Of a stretch of DNA of 64,000 nucleotides, positions 11,595-23,168 are shown in pieces. The notes below the pieces were generated by a model. That model ran no database searches, was not told the origin of the DNA, and worked only from the letters and a program-made list of their open reading frames with translations. The DNA comes from Tragulus kanchil (taxonomy: Eukaryota; Chordata; Mammalia; Artiodactyla; Tragulidae): positions 171,239,298-171,303,297 of the forward strand of contig JAIOJX010000030.1 in assembly GCA_022376925.1 (NCBI GenBank), in the 5' to 3' direction. How positions within the stretch are numbered: position 1 is the first letter of the stretch; each line of letters begins with the position of its first letter. A program made the translations under genes and the position numbers.

Positions 11595-13686
11595 TCTTAG
11601 ATACCAGGGCATCTACCCATCCAGACAGTTTGTTCATTGAGAATGTCTTACTCTGGTTTGAATTCCCCAAAGGCCTACCACAATGATGGGTACACAGTTG
11701 GTCTTGTTTCAGTGATTATGTGTCTGCTTTTATTTGCTAATATCCTCTCCCCTTTCCCATTGTCTCCCAGTTCTTGATCTCTGTTGGCACCACTTCTTAT
11801 ATTTCAAGATTCTAGGTTGGTGATTCAGAAGTTTAGATGAAAATATGACTTATGACTCACAAATTATACAGATAATTTTAATTGAGAGACAATTCTTCTC
11901 ATCATGTCATTCAAAAGAGTTAAAGTGCTTTCTGCATGCTAAATATGCAAAGATGCCATAAACATTGCAGTGAAGAATGAAGTGATAATTAATACTTCAG
12001 TAATTAAACACCCAGCTCAATCCATGGTGGGTGCCTTGGTGCAGTTGCCGATGTTAGAAGCATTTTCCTTTAGTTACACTGACAGCACCATAAGAGGAAA
12101 CTAGATTATTTTAAAGATTTCCATGGATCTGAGACCATGGAGTCTTAAACTTCAGAGCTTAGTGGGCAGTGTATAGTGTATACTTGCCTACCAAGGGATA
12201 ATATGGTTCTTTTTAAGGACCAGCCCTGAGTAACTGACAAGCCACTGTCTTGAAAGGGCCTTAGGTAGAATCATATCAGTGGATAAGTAGGAAGGACAGT
12301 GGCCACTGCAGACAAAGAGTGTAAGAGGACATGCTTGCTTTCATGGGCCGTATCCTCTCTCTGCTGATGAAGGAATGCAGTGTTGGAAGAGAGAGATTTT
12401 GTATACATGAACGTTTATCGGGGCTTACAGGGCTCTAGACCAGATGCCATGTAACATCAGCCGTCCTGGCATCTGCATGCTGTATTCAGAAGGAACAGTG
12501 CTTCATAGATCCTTAGTCCAGTATGCACGTGGTAGAAGGTACAATGTGCGTGGTAGAAAGCTCTTTCCTTGCAATGTAGGAGGTGTGGGTTCAATCCCCA
12601 GATCAGGAAGATCCCTGGAGAAGGGAATGGCAACCCACTCCAGTATTCTTGCCTGGGAAATCCTATGGACAGAGGAGCCTGGAGAGCTATAGTCCATGGG
12701 GTTGCAAAGAGTTCTTAGATACCAGGGCATCTACCCATCCAGACAGTTTGTTCATTGAGAATGTCTTACTCTGGTTTGAATTCCCCAAAGGCCTACCACA
12801 ATGATGGGTACACAGTTGGTCTTGTTTCAGTGATTATGTGTCTGCTTTTATTTGCTAATATCCTCTCCCCTTTCCCATTGTCTCCCAGTTCTTGATCTCT
12901 GTTGGCACCACTTCTTATATTTCAAGATTCTAGGTTGGTGATTCAGAAGTTTAGATGAAAATATGACTTATGACTCACAAATTATACAGATAATTTTAAT
13001 TGAGAGACAATTCTTCTCATCATGTCATTCAAAAGAGTTAAAGTGCTTTCTGCATGCTAAATATGCAAAGATGCCATAAACATTGCAGTGAAGAATGAAG
13101 TGATAATTAATACTTCAGTAATTAAACACCCAGCTCAATCCATGGTGGGTGCCTTGGTGCAGTTGCCGATGTTAGAAGCATTTTCCTTTAGTTACACTGA
13201 CAGCACCATAAGAGGAAACTAGATTATTTTAAAGATTTCCATGGATCTGAGACCATGGAGTCTTAAACTTCAGAGCTTAGTGGGCAGTGTATAGTGTATA
13301 CTTGCCTACCAAGGGATAATATGGTTCTTTTTAAGGACCAGCCCTGAGTAACTGACAAGCCACTGTCTTGAAAGGGCCTTAGGTAGAATCATATCAGTGG
13401 ATAAGTAGGAAGGACAGTGGCCACTGCAGACAAAGAGTGTAAGAGGACATGCTTGCTTTCATGGGCCGTATCCTCTCTCTGCTGATGAAGAAATGCAGTG
13501 TTGGAAGAGAGAGATTTTCAATACATGAACATTTATCGAGGCTTACAGTGCTCTAGACCATTTGCCATGTAACATCATCCTTCCTAGCATCTGCATGCTG
13601 TATTCAGAAGGAACAGTGCTTCATAGATCCTTAGTCCAGTATGCACGTGGTAGAAGGTACAATGTGCGTGGTAGAAAGCTCTTTCC
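11450..13686. repeat. Tandem duplication 4, period about 1118 bp
   Basis: Copies are 11450-12568 and 12569-13686. The junction falls inside the SINE: copy 2 begins at its TTGCAATGTAGG stretch, so that SINE copy has no tRNA head. Only one base (C) of microhomology is present. Copy 2 has a one-base loss near 12614. The end of copy 1 (12373-12468) carries 11 substitutions, nine of them to G. A third copy at 14701-14815 agrees with copy 2, so copy 1 is the odd one out. Confidence 0.92.
12569..12712 (+). mobile_element. Headless Bov-tA SINE copy
   Basis: Third copy of the SINE. It starts at the junction of duplication 4 and lacks about 35 bases of the tRNA-derived head. The GATCCC run is one C shorter than in the other two copies. 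The truncation is explained by the duplication junction and not by retrotransposition. Confidence 0.9.
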
Positions 13687-15627
13687 CTGTGTTTTCTCAT
13701 GCACTAGGAAGAAAGAAAATACACATAGGCAGTTACTTTCAGTTGACCCACCACTCAAAGATTGAATGTTGATATCTCAACCTTCCAAGCTAAATGTCAT
13801 TACTCGTCACTCCTTTGGATTTTTACAAGCGTACAAGTGTTGCATCTCCCTAGAGGAAGAACTTCACTCCCGTTTTCAAATAAGACTGTCTGTGATCTAG
13901 GTGGAAGCCTCAAACCTGGATGGCTTATACCAAGTCTTTGGACTTTCAGAATAAGCAGATACTAATTGATGAATCTGTTCATTTTTCTTTCGCAGCTACA
14001 AAGCATTTGGTAAACATTAAGTTCTCAGCTCACACTTTGGCATCCCCTGAGTGTTTTTAGTCTGGATATTAAATAGTCTGATACAGATGGTAGAAGGATT
14101 CTGGCTTTAAATTTAAATTTTAGATACTTTTAATAGGCATGGCCCAGGTATATGGCTCTGTGATTAATGGAGCATCTGAAATTATGCATTATGTTCATGA
14201 AATTTAGATGGGCCTGTTTGCTTAGATTCTATGCTCAGTTATACCCCAGGGAGATAACTCTACAGAAGGCCTAAATCTGAGACAAGGCTCTGTCTTTTAG
14301 CTACTGTGTAAGTACACTTTGGAAATTTGTATTTTATGTCTGTTTCTTTATCTAGAAAAGAGGGACCATAATGATACCTACCTTTTAGGAATAGTATGAA
14401 CATTGAATATTTTACAGCACCATAAGAGGAAACTAGATTATTTTAAAGATTTCCATGGATCTGAGACCATGGAGTCTTAAACTTCAGAGCTTAGTGGGCA
14501 GTGTATAGTGTATACTTGCCTACCAAGGGATAATATGGTTCTTTTTAAGGACCAGCCCTGAGTAACTGACAAGCCACTGTCTTGAAAGGGCCTTAGGTAG
14601 AATCATATCAGTGGATAAGTAGGAAGGACAGTGGCCACTGCAGACAAAGAGTGTAAGAGGACATGCTTGCTTTCATGGGCCGTATCCTCTCTCTGCTGAT
14701 GAAGAAATGCAGTGTTGGAAGAGAGAGATTTTCAATACATGAACATTTATCGAGGCTTACAGTGCTCTAGACCATTTGCCATGTAACATCATCCTTCCTA
14801 GCATCTGCATGCTGTATTCAGAAGGAACAGTGCTTCATAGATCCTTAGTCCAGTATGCACGTGGTAGAAGGTACAATGTGCGTGGTAGAAAGCTCTTTCC
14901 CTGTGTTTTCTCATGCACTAGGAAGAAAGAAAATACACATAGGCAGTTACTTTCAGTTGACCCACCACTCAAAGATTGAATGTTGATATCTCAACCTTCC
15001 AAGCTAAATGTCATTACTCGTCACTCCTTTGGATTTTTACAAGCGTACAAGTGTTGCATCTCCCTAGAGGAAGAACTTCACTCCCGTTTTCAAATAAGAC
15101 TGTCTGTGATCTAGGTGGAAGCCTCAAACCTGGATGGCTTATACCAAGTCTTTGGACTTTCAGAATAAGCAGATACTAATTGATGAATCTGTTCATTTTT
15201 CTTTCGCAGCTACAAAGCATTTGGTAAACATTAAGTTCTCAGCTCACACTTTGGCATCCCCTGAGTGTTTTTAGTCTGGATATTAAATAGTCTGATACAG
15301 ATGGTAGAAGGATTCTGGCTTTAAATTTAAATTTTAGATACTTTTAATAGGCATGGCCCAGGTATATGGCTCTGTGATTAATGGAGCATCTGAAATTATG
15401 CATTATGTTCATGAAATTTAGATGGGCCTGTTTGCTTAGATTCTATGCTCAGTTATACCCCAGGGAGATAACTCTACAGAAGGCCTAAATCTGAGACAAG
15501 GCTCTGTCTTTTAGCTACTGTGTAAGTACACTTTGGAAATTTGTATTTTATGTCTGTTTCTTTATCTAGAAAAGAGGGACCATAATGATACCTACCTTTT
15601 AGGAATAGTATGAACATTGAATATTTT
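13200..15627. repeat. Tandem duplication 5, period 1214 bp
   Basis: Copies are 13200-14413 and 14414-15627, joined without spacer and without microhomology (ATTTT meets ACAGC). The copies look identical. The part 13200-13686 is shared with duplication 4 and is thus present three times. No gene is recognised in the unit; the two 67-residue open frames that recur 1214 bases apart resemble nothing known. Confidence 0.93.
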
Positions 15628-17414
15628 GATGGAGATCATATCCAATGTCCTCTCGTCAGTTTTGGTTATCTATTGATATGTAACAAATAACCCTCCTGGC
15701 TCCATAAATTAAGATGATACCATTTTATTGTCTTTCATGATTCTGGAAGTTGGATGGGCTTGACTGGGTGCATCTTCTATCCCTTGCTATTAATGGGATC
15801 ATCTTGAGGCCCTGGTGGTATGGAGAGGCCAGGGAGGCTCCCCCTCATCAGCTGGCAATTGGTGCTGTCTGCTCATCTGCTGTGGCTGTTGACCTGAGTT
15901 CTTCATGTGGCCTCTCTATGAGATGTGACAGCTGGGTTCCAAGAGAGACTGCTCCCAGTGCTCCGAACAGAGGGAAACAAAATCACCCTGTCTTCAGGGT
16001 CTTGAATTAAAGTCCCTGAATGTTGTCCCACCAGATTATGCTGACCTAAACTCTCTCATGGCCGTCCAGGTACAAGAGGATGGAAACCAGCTCTGCTTCT
16101 TAACATGGGAGCAACGTGTGTAAATGAGGCAGGGAGGGATTATTGTGGCTACCTTTGGATGCTATGTATCTTCTGATCACATAGAGAATAAAATCTAAAA
16201 TCTTTACCCTAGCTTCCTAGGATTCGTCTTCTTCTGCCACCACCTCTGTCCTCTCTGCTTTCTTTTCCCTCTAGCCATACTGCTCTTGCTCTTCATGGAT
16301 GCACACTGTACTCCCATTCTGGGCTTTCAGCATAAGTTTGCGCTCTTTGATTAGTGTTTTTAGTCTGGATATTAAATAGTCATCTGAGAAGGATTCTGGC
16401 TTTAAATTTAAATTTTAGATACTTTTAATAGGCATGGCCCAGGTATATGGCTCTGTGATTAATGGAGCATCTGAAATTATGCATTATGTTCATGAAATTT
16501 AGATGGGCCTGTTTGCTTAGATTCTATGCTCAGTTATACCCCAGGGAGATAACTCTACAGAAGGCCTAAATCTGAGACAAGGCTCTGTCTTTTAGCTACT
16601 GTGTAAGTACACTTTGGAAATTTGTATTTTATGTCTGTTTCTTTATCTAGAAAAGAGGGACCATAATGATACCTACCTTTTAGGAATAGTATGAACATTG
16701 AATATTTTGATGGAGATCATATCCAATGTCCTCTCGTCAGTTTTGGTTATCTATTGATATGTAACAAATAACCCTCCTGGCTCCATAAATTAAGATGATA
16801 CCATTTTATTGTCTTTCATGATTCTGGAAGTTGGATGGGCTTGACTGGGTGCATCTTCTATCCCTTGCTATTAATGGGATCATCTTGAGGCCCTGGTGGT
16901 ATGGAGAGGCCAGGGAGGCTCCCCCTCATCAGCTGGCAATTGGTGCTGTCTGCTCATCTGCTGTGGCTGTTGACCTGCGTTCCTCATGTGGCCTCTCTCT
17001 GAGATGTGACCGCTGGGTTCCAAGAGAGGCTGCTCCCAGTGCTCCGAACAGAGGGAAACAAAATCACCCTGTCTTCAGGGTCTTGAATTAAAGTCCCTGA
17101 ATGTTGTCCCACCAGATTATGCTGACCTAAACTCTCTCATGGCCGTCCAGGTACAAGAGGATGGAAACCAGCTCTGCTTCTTAACATGGGAGCAACGTGT
17201 GTAAATGAGGCAGGGAGGGATTATTGTGGCTACCTTTGGATGCTATGTATCTTCTGATCACATAGAGAATAAAATCTAAAATCTTTACCCTAGCTTCCTA
17301 GGATTCGTCTTCTTCTGCCACCACCTCTGTCCTCTCTGCTTTCTTTTCCCTCTAGCCATACTGCTCTTGCTCTTCATGGATGCACACTGTACTCCCATTC
17401 TGGGCTTTCAGCAT
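15264..17414. repeat. Tandem duplication 6, period 1081 bp
   Basis: Copies are 15264-16333 and 16353-17414, with 19 unmatched bases between them. Copy 2 has an 8-base net loss within 36 bases of its start. A separate cluster of five substitutions lies in mid-copy (15897, 15902, 15918, 15930, 15948 versus 16978-17029), all toward C or G in copy 2. The unit carries part of an L2 fossil and an older unnamed mammalian repeat. Confidence 0.92.
15655..15975. mobile_element. Ancient mammalian interspersed repeat, family uncertain
   Basis: The sequence TATCTATTGATATGTAACAA, then TTTATTGTCTTTCATGATTC and GCTGGGTTCCAAGAG, follows the order of a widespread old mammalian repeat that I recognise by pattern but cannot name with certainty. 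The 86-residue open frame at 15750-16010 is inside it and is not a gene. The duplicate is at about 16736-17056. Confidence 0.5.
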
Positions 17415-17560
17415 TTGCTGTTCCTTCTTCCTGGAATGTTCTTACCCTAGCTTGTAGCTTTGCTCACTGATCTCACTTAGGACTGCTCAGACACCACCTA
17501 TTAGAGTTCTTTCCTGACTATCCCCTCAAAACGTCATAAACATATCTCCTCTATCATTAT
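17275..17560 (+). mobile_element. L2 LINE 3'-end fossil
   Basis: Carries TTTGCTGTTCCTTCTTCCTG followed by GAATGTTCTTACC, then GCTCACTGATCTCACTTAGG and TTTCCTGACTATCCCC, the usual order of the L2 3' end. The upstream part (AATAAAATCTAAAATCTTTA, then TCTGCCACCACC) is also L2-like. A truncated duplicate sits at 16194-16333, cut by the junction of duplication 6. Confidence 0.7.
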
Positions 17561-18970
17561 TTTAGTTTTCTCCATATTCTTTTAGTTTCTTCAAGAAGAC
17601 TGTGGGATGAGAGCATGTGCAGTAATTGAAAAATTCAGTCTTTTCTTCCCTTAGTAGTCACCATTAGACATTTTATTTCTTTTTGCTTTCTGTCATTTCT
17701 ACTAGAAATAAACTCCATGAAGGCAGGGGTATAGCTGTATTTACTGGATACTCCCCATGTGTAGAACTGTATCTAAACCTAGTAGATTTTTGTATATACA
17801 AAGATGTGTGTGTGTGGATATGCATATATACATTTCCACACACACAGATACAAGAGTGGAATGAATGAATGTGAAAGAACTTTATAGCTTGTGCAAAGTA
17901 TTTTTATTATTGGATAAAGACAGAGTCTACTCTTTTGATTTCATTGATTTATTCTTTTTAGTCATGAAGACATTTACTAAAGGCATACTATCTGTAAGAT
18001 TCTGTGCTCATGAGCAACTGCTTTAAGAATTAATATGGATTCACAGCATTTGAATGATAATTTGTTAGATTGTATTATAAATGATAACAAATACTGGATT
18101 AATTCTCATGGAAGATCTTCATTTAATTGTCTTCCATAAACATGCCTTTTAAACCCTACATTTCAACCTTGCTATTTATTATATGTCAAAAAATTACATG
18201 CCAACTTTGCAGTTAAATACCTCCATATGGTTATACCTGTGTAGATTATCCTGGCATGGAGGAGATAACACCTCTATTTATTGAATGCCAAAGTGCCCCA
18301 TGTGACTGTATCTTATCAGGACCACAGGCCTGGAAAATAGAACTTACCCCAGTTTATAGATTAAAAAAAAAAAAAAATAGAGATTTCCAGATGCTTTGAC
18401 TCTTCCATTTCTCTAGTGCCTATCTCAGTACCTGGCAGTGAGATACCCAATAGATATTTATTAAATACTGAGAAAAATACAAGTTAACTAAATTGTTTTT
18501 TAAAAATATCACACAGAAGGTGATAGACCTGTATTTGAACTCAAGCTGACTGGCTCCAGACCTAAAATTATTTCCACCAGTCCACAGTGAGTCCTCGTGG
18601 CCTTAGCATCAGCGTCAACTCTAAAAATTAGAGAAGAAGGAGAGAACTTAGAGTTGAGAGTTATTAGATCCATTTTGAAAGTGGGATTGCTCAGGTAATT
18701 ATTTGAACTGACAACATTCTATATTAGATGCTGCAGTTGGTTCGATGTGGGACATCTGTTTAACATCATACACAGGATAAAACTTTCCCTTTGACATGTT
18801 TGGTTCTTGAGTCTCCTAGAAAAGGCTGATGATCTACATCCTTTGAATATTAATGAAGCAAATTAGCTCCAAAAATGCCCTAATGTGTCTCAGCTCCAGG
18901 AACCAACATGACTCATTAGACTCTCGTTGATGAGAAATGCTAAAGTAGGTTTTCTTCCTTTTCATTTAAA
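17561..18970. other. Non-coding DNA with small simple repeats
   Basis: No gene recognised. It includes a TG/CA inverted repeat (17805-17846), a poly-A run at about 18362-18376, and a stretch at 18411-18475 ending in AATAGATATTTATTAAATAC that resembles a MIR or L2 3' end. Confidence 0.5.
17805..17846. repeat. TG/CA inverted repeat (hairpin-capable)
   Basis: TGTGTGTGTGGA near 17807-17818 pairs perfectly with TCCACACACACA at 17835-17846 across a 16-base AT-rich loop. It is a 12-base stem by inspection. Possibly a by-product of two neighbouring microsatellites. Confidence 0.75.
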
Positions 18971-21197
18971 TTAAATAAAGTTGACAGGCTTTCTTGATTT
19001 CCAGTGGGCCAAGCCTCCTGAAGTGTGGAATGAAGGGAAAATGGTAGCTTCTTCTAAAAAAACCTTTGTAGGATTGCATTGGGTTTTATTCTTTCTTAAA
19101 CGACTCTAGGAAGTTATCAGTAAGTTTTAAGACAAATGGAAGCCAAAGGTTTTCGCTCTTAGGAGAAAAGGTAGAGAGACATAAAGAAGACATTCCTCAT
19201 ATAATTGCAGGCGAATGGGTGTGTAGATTACAATTTGGGTCAAGCTGATGGGTTGAGTGTCATGATACAGTGTAAGGAGAAAGCATGATTTTAATTCCCC
19301 ACCACCCAGCTGTGCCATATCTAAAGACCACAGTGATTCAAGTGCACATAATTTTTCCAGTTGGATGGATTGATGCTCAGGTGTAAGATACACTGTGCAG
19401 GATCTGAGCTGAGAACTTATCATCCAGGCTGCAAGGAGCTAAGGAAGACATATACTTTGATTTCTGTGTTTTATTTCCAGCCTCACATAAAATCACCCTA
19501 ACATTAATTTGTACTATTTTTTGGTCATTTATAGCCATAGAAATACCTCCTGAGTGTGCATCCAACAGTGACAGGGTATAAAGACCTGGAAAAGGACAGT
19601 TTTATAAGATGTGGGAGCAGGAGAGGCTCTTACTTTCCCCTTGAACCTCCTCCTTAGACTGCATCTCTTCTCTTCTGTTAACAGTGAATAGTAGAGTATA
19701 AACTGGAGTATAAAACATTAGTCTTGTGTCTTGAAGATGTTATAATCCCCATTTTATAGATCACCTACTGTACCAAAGAGGATAAAGTGACTTCCTCATT
19801 GTCACAATGAATTGGTTAAACTGTACTAAGCATCTGGGCCAGGCACTGGGAAAACAGAAATAAATAAGATCAACTTCTACCTCTACGAATTCATGTGCAA
19901 TGTGATCCGGGACAGTCTGTCTATCAGTTAATCATACTTATCAAGTTCTTCCTCTGTGCAGTCACTTGTAGGCCCAATCATTCCCTTTTCTAGCCTCTGC
20001 TTTGTTTGTTCCTCTTAGCTTCCAAGTCTGTCTCATCTTACAGTAAAGCAGTAGGTATGGAGAGGAGATACTGGGGCATGGAGCTTAAATAAAGTTGACA
20101 GGCTTTCTTGATTTCCAGTGGGCCAAGCCTCCTGAAGTGTGGAATGAAGGGAAAATGGTAGCTTCTTCTAAAAAAACCTTTGTAGGATTGCATTGGGTTT
20201 TATTCTTTCTTAAACGACTCTAGGAAGTTATCAGTAAGTTTTAAGACAAATGGAAGCCAAAGGTTTTCGCTCTTAGGAGAAAAGGTAGAGAGACATAAAG
20301 AAGACATTCCTCATATAATTGCAGGCGAATGGGTGTGTAGATTACAATTTGGGTCAAGCTGATGGGTTGAGTGTCATGATACAGTGTAAGGAGAAAGCAT
20401 GATTTTAATTCCCCACCACCCAGCTGTGCCATATCTAAAGACCACAGTGATTCAAGTGCACATAATTTTTCCAGTTGGATGGATTGATGCTCAGGTGTAA
20501 GATACACTGTGCAGGATCTGAGCTGAGAACTTATCATCCAGGCTGCAAGGAGCTAAGGAAGACATATACTTTGATTTCTGTGTTTTATTTCCAGCCTCAC
20601 ATAAAATCACCCTAACATTAATTTGTACTATTTTTTGGTCATTTATAGCCATAGAAATACCTCCTGAGTGTGCATCCAACAGTGACAGGGTATAAAGACC
20701 TGGAAAAGGACAGTTTTATAAGATGTGGGAGCAGGAGAGGCTCTTACTTTCCCCTTGAACCTCCTCCTTAGACTGCATCTCTTCTCTTCTGTTAACAGTG
20801 AATAGTAGAGTATAAACTGGAGTATAAAACATTAGTCTTGTGTCTTGAAGATGTTATAATCCCCATTTTATAGATCACCTACTGTACCAAAGAGGATAAA
20901 GTGACTTCCTCATTGTCACAATGAATTGGTTAAACTGTACTAAGCATCTGGGCCAGGCACTGGGAAAACAGAAATAAATAAGATCAACTTCTACCTCTAC
21001 GAATTCATGTGCAATGTGATCCGGGACAGTCTGTCTATCAGTTAATCATACTTATCAAGTTCTTCCTCTGTGCAGTCACTTGTAGGCCCAATCATTCCCT
21101 TTTCTAGCCTCTGCTTTGTTTGTTCCTCTTAGCTTCCAAGTCTGTCTCATCTTACAGTAAAGCAGTAGGTATGGAGAGGAGATACTGGGGCATGGAG
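18971..21197. repeat. Tandem duplication 7, period 1114 bp
   Basis: Copies are 18971-20083 and 20085-21197, separated by a single extra C at 20084. The copies look identical along 1113 bases, including two minus-strand short frames with identical translations. The last part, from 20955, is shared with duplication 8 and is present three times. No gene is recognised. Confidence 0.93.
19735..19815 (-). mobile_element. MIR fragment
   Basis: TATAATCCCCATTTTATAGA followed by AAAGAGGATAAAGTGACTTCC and TTGTCAC resembles the reverse complement of the MIR core region. The duplicate is at 20849-20929. It is short and diverged. Confidence 0.5.
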
Positions 21198-21897
21198 ATC
21201 CTTTTTCAATCAGTTTCCAAGCATTTGAACACTAGGACATATCTGATGGGATTTGTAGAAATACAGAGATAGTTAGGCCATGCTTTCCATTCCACTGGGA
21301 GCTTGCAGTCTACTTTGTAATTAATTGTTCCTTGTGGCCCCTTCCCAACTCATATGCCAATGCTGTAACTCTCCATGGGACTGACTTTTCAGCCTTAAAG
21401 GGGTAGTTAAGGTTCACTGAGTTCGTAAGGATGGGGCCCTTATCCAGTAGGCCTGGGGGCTTTATAGGAAGATGAGAGAGATTGCTCCCTGTCTCTCTGT
21501 GTGAGGAAAGGGCTCTTGTGTATGTGTGAGTACACAGAAAGAAGACAGAAACCTGTAAGTTAAGAGGCAAGCCCTCATTAGAAATTAACCCTTGCTAGAA
21601 GTTTCATCTTGGACTTCCCAGCCTCCAGAACTGTGAGGAATATATGCCTGTTGTATAAGTTACCCAATCTATCATATTTTGTTATAGCACCCTGAGCAGA
21701 CCAGGAGAGAGTCTAAGAGAAAATCCAAATGGCACATCAAACCACACAAGATAGAACATAGTTGTGATGAAGGTACAAGTCATGCTTCCTGGCTGTTTTG
21801 AATGTGATAATCTCTCCCTATAGCTCATATACTTCCCTTATACATGCATTATCGTGTTTAAACTTTTCAAGGTTTTTGACTGAGGAAGTGTTTCTCT

Positions 21898-21954
<57 letters not shown>

Positions 21955-23010
21955 TGTGTTTGTGTGTGTGTGTAGGAATTTGGTAACTCTTTTTTGTGAT
22001 TCTAATCCTCTAAAAAAAGTTTTCCACTCAGTGTCTGAAAACTTCTACTCCAGGTGCAAACTAAGTTGAAGGCACTGGGAACAGAAATAAATAAGATCAA
22101 CTTCTACCTCTACGAATTCATGTGCAATGTGATCCGGGACAGTCTGTCTATCAGTTAATCATACTTATCAAGTTCTTCCTCTGTGCAGTCACTTGTAGGC
22201 CCAATCATTCCCTTTTCTAGCCTCTGCTTTGTTTGTTCCTCTTAGCTTCCAAGTCTGTCTCATCTTACAGTAAAGCAGTAGGTATGGAGAGGAGATACTG
22301 GGGCATGGAGATCCTTTTTCAATCAGTTTCCAAGCATTTGAACACTAGGACATATCTGATGGGATTTGTAGAAATACAGAGATAGTTAGGCCATGCTTTC
22401 CATTCCACTGGGAGCTTGCAGTCTACTTTGTAATTAATTGTTCCTTGTGGCCCCTTCCCAACTCATATGCCAATGCTGTAACTCTCCATGGGACTGACTT
22501 TTCAGCCTTAAAGGGGTAGTTAAGGTTCACTGAGTTCGTAAGGATGGGGCCCTTATCCAGTAGGCCTGGGGGCTTTATAGGAAGATGAGAGAGATTGCTC
22601 CCTGTCTCTCTGTGTGAGGAAAGGGCTCTTGTGTATGTGTGAGTACACAGAAAGAAGACAGAAACCTGTAAGTTAAGAGGCAAGCCCTCATTAGAAATTA
22701 ACCCTTGCTAGAAGTTTCATCTTGGACTTCCCAGCCTCCAGAACTGTGAGGAATATATGCCTGTTGTATAAGTTACCCAATCTATCATATTTTGTTATAG
22801 CACCCTGAGCAGACCAGGAGAGAGTCTAAGAGAAAATCCAAATGGCACATCAAACCACACAAGATAGAACATAGTTGTGATGAAGGTACAAGTCATGCTT
22901 CCTGGCTGTTTTGAATGTGATAATCTCTCCCTATAGCTCATATACTTCCCTTATACATGCATTATCGTGTTTAAACTTTTCAAGGTTTTTGACTGAGGAA
23001 GTGTTTCTCT

Positions 23011-23053
<43 letters not shown>

Positions 23054-23168
23054 TGTGTTTGTGTGTGTGTGTAGGAATTTGGTAACTCTTTTTTGTGATT
23101 CTAATCCTCTAAAAAAAGTTTTCCACTCAGTGTCTGAAAACTTCTACTCCAGGTGCAAACTAAGTTGA
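20955..23168. repeat. Tandem duplication 8, period about 1113 bp
   Basis: Copies are 20955-22069 and 22070-23168, with no spacer. Copy 2 lacks two A bases nine bases after its start. The only other difference I see is the AG microsatellite: 26 units in copy 1 versus 19 in copy 2. The flanks are otherwise the same, so the copies could be two alleles. Confidence 0.92.
21901..21971. repeat. (AG)26 plus TG microsatellite, long version
   Basis: Twenty-six AG units (21901-21952) pass into a TG run with one TTT interruption. The adjoining open frame reads Arg-Glu repeats and is meaningless. The other copy at 23014-23051 has 19 AG units. Confidence 0.95.

Larger units (their letters stand above)
9430..11711. 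repeat. Tandem duplication 3, period 1154 bp
   Basis: Copies are 9430-10557 and 10584-11711, 1128 bases each, separated by a 26-base spacer not found in either copy. I see one substitution, A at 9891 versus G at 11045, which changes Arg to Gly in the spurious short frame there. Each copy carries a Bov-tA SINE. The 3' part of copy 2 (from 11450) is also the left part of duplication 4, so some sequence is present three times. Confidence 0.93.

Noticed and set aside
10261..12712. Three independent insertions of a Bov-tA SINE
   Set aside because: All three share the same flanking DNA and the third is cut exactly at a duplication junction, so one insertion was copied.
21798..21986. Arg-Glu repeat protein
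   Set aside because: Translation of the AG microsatellite.
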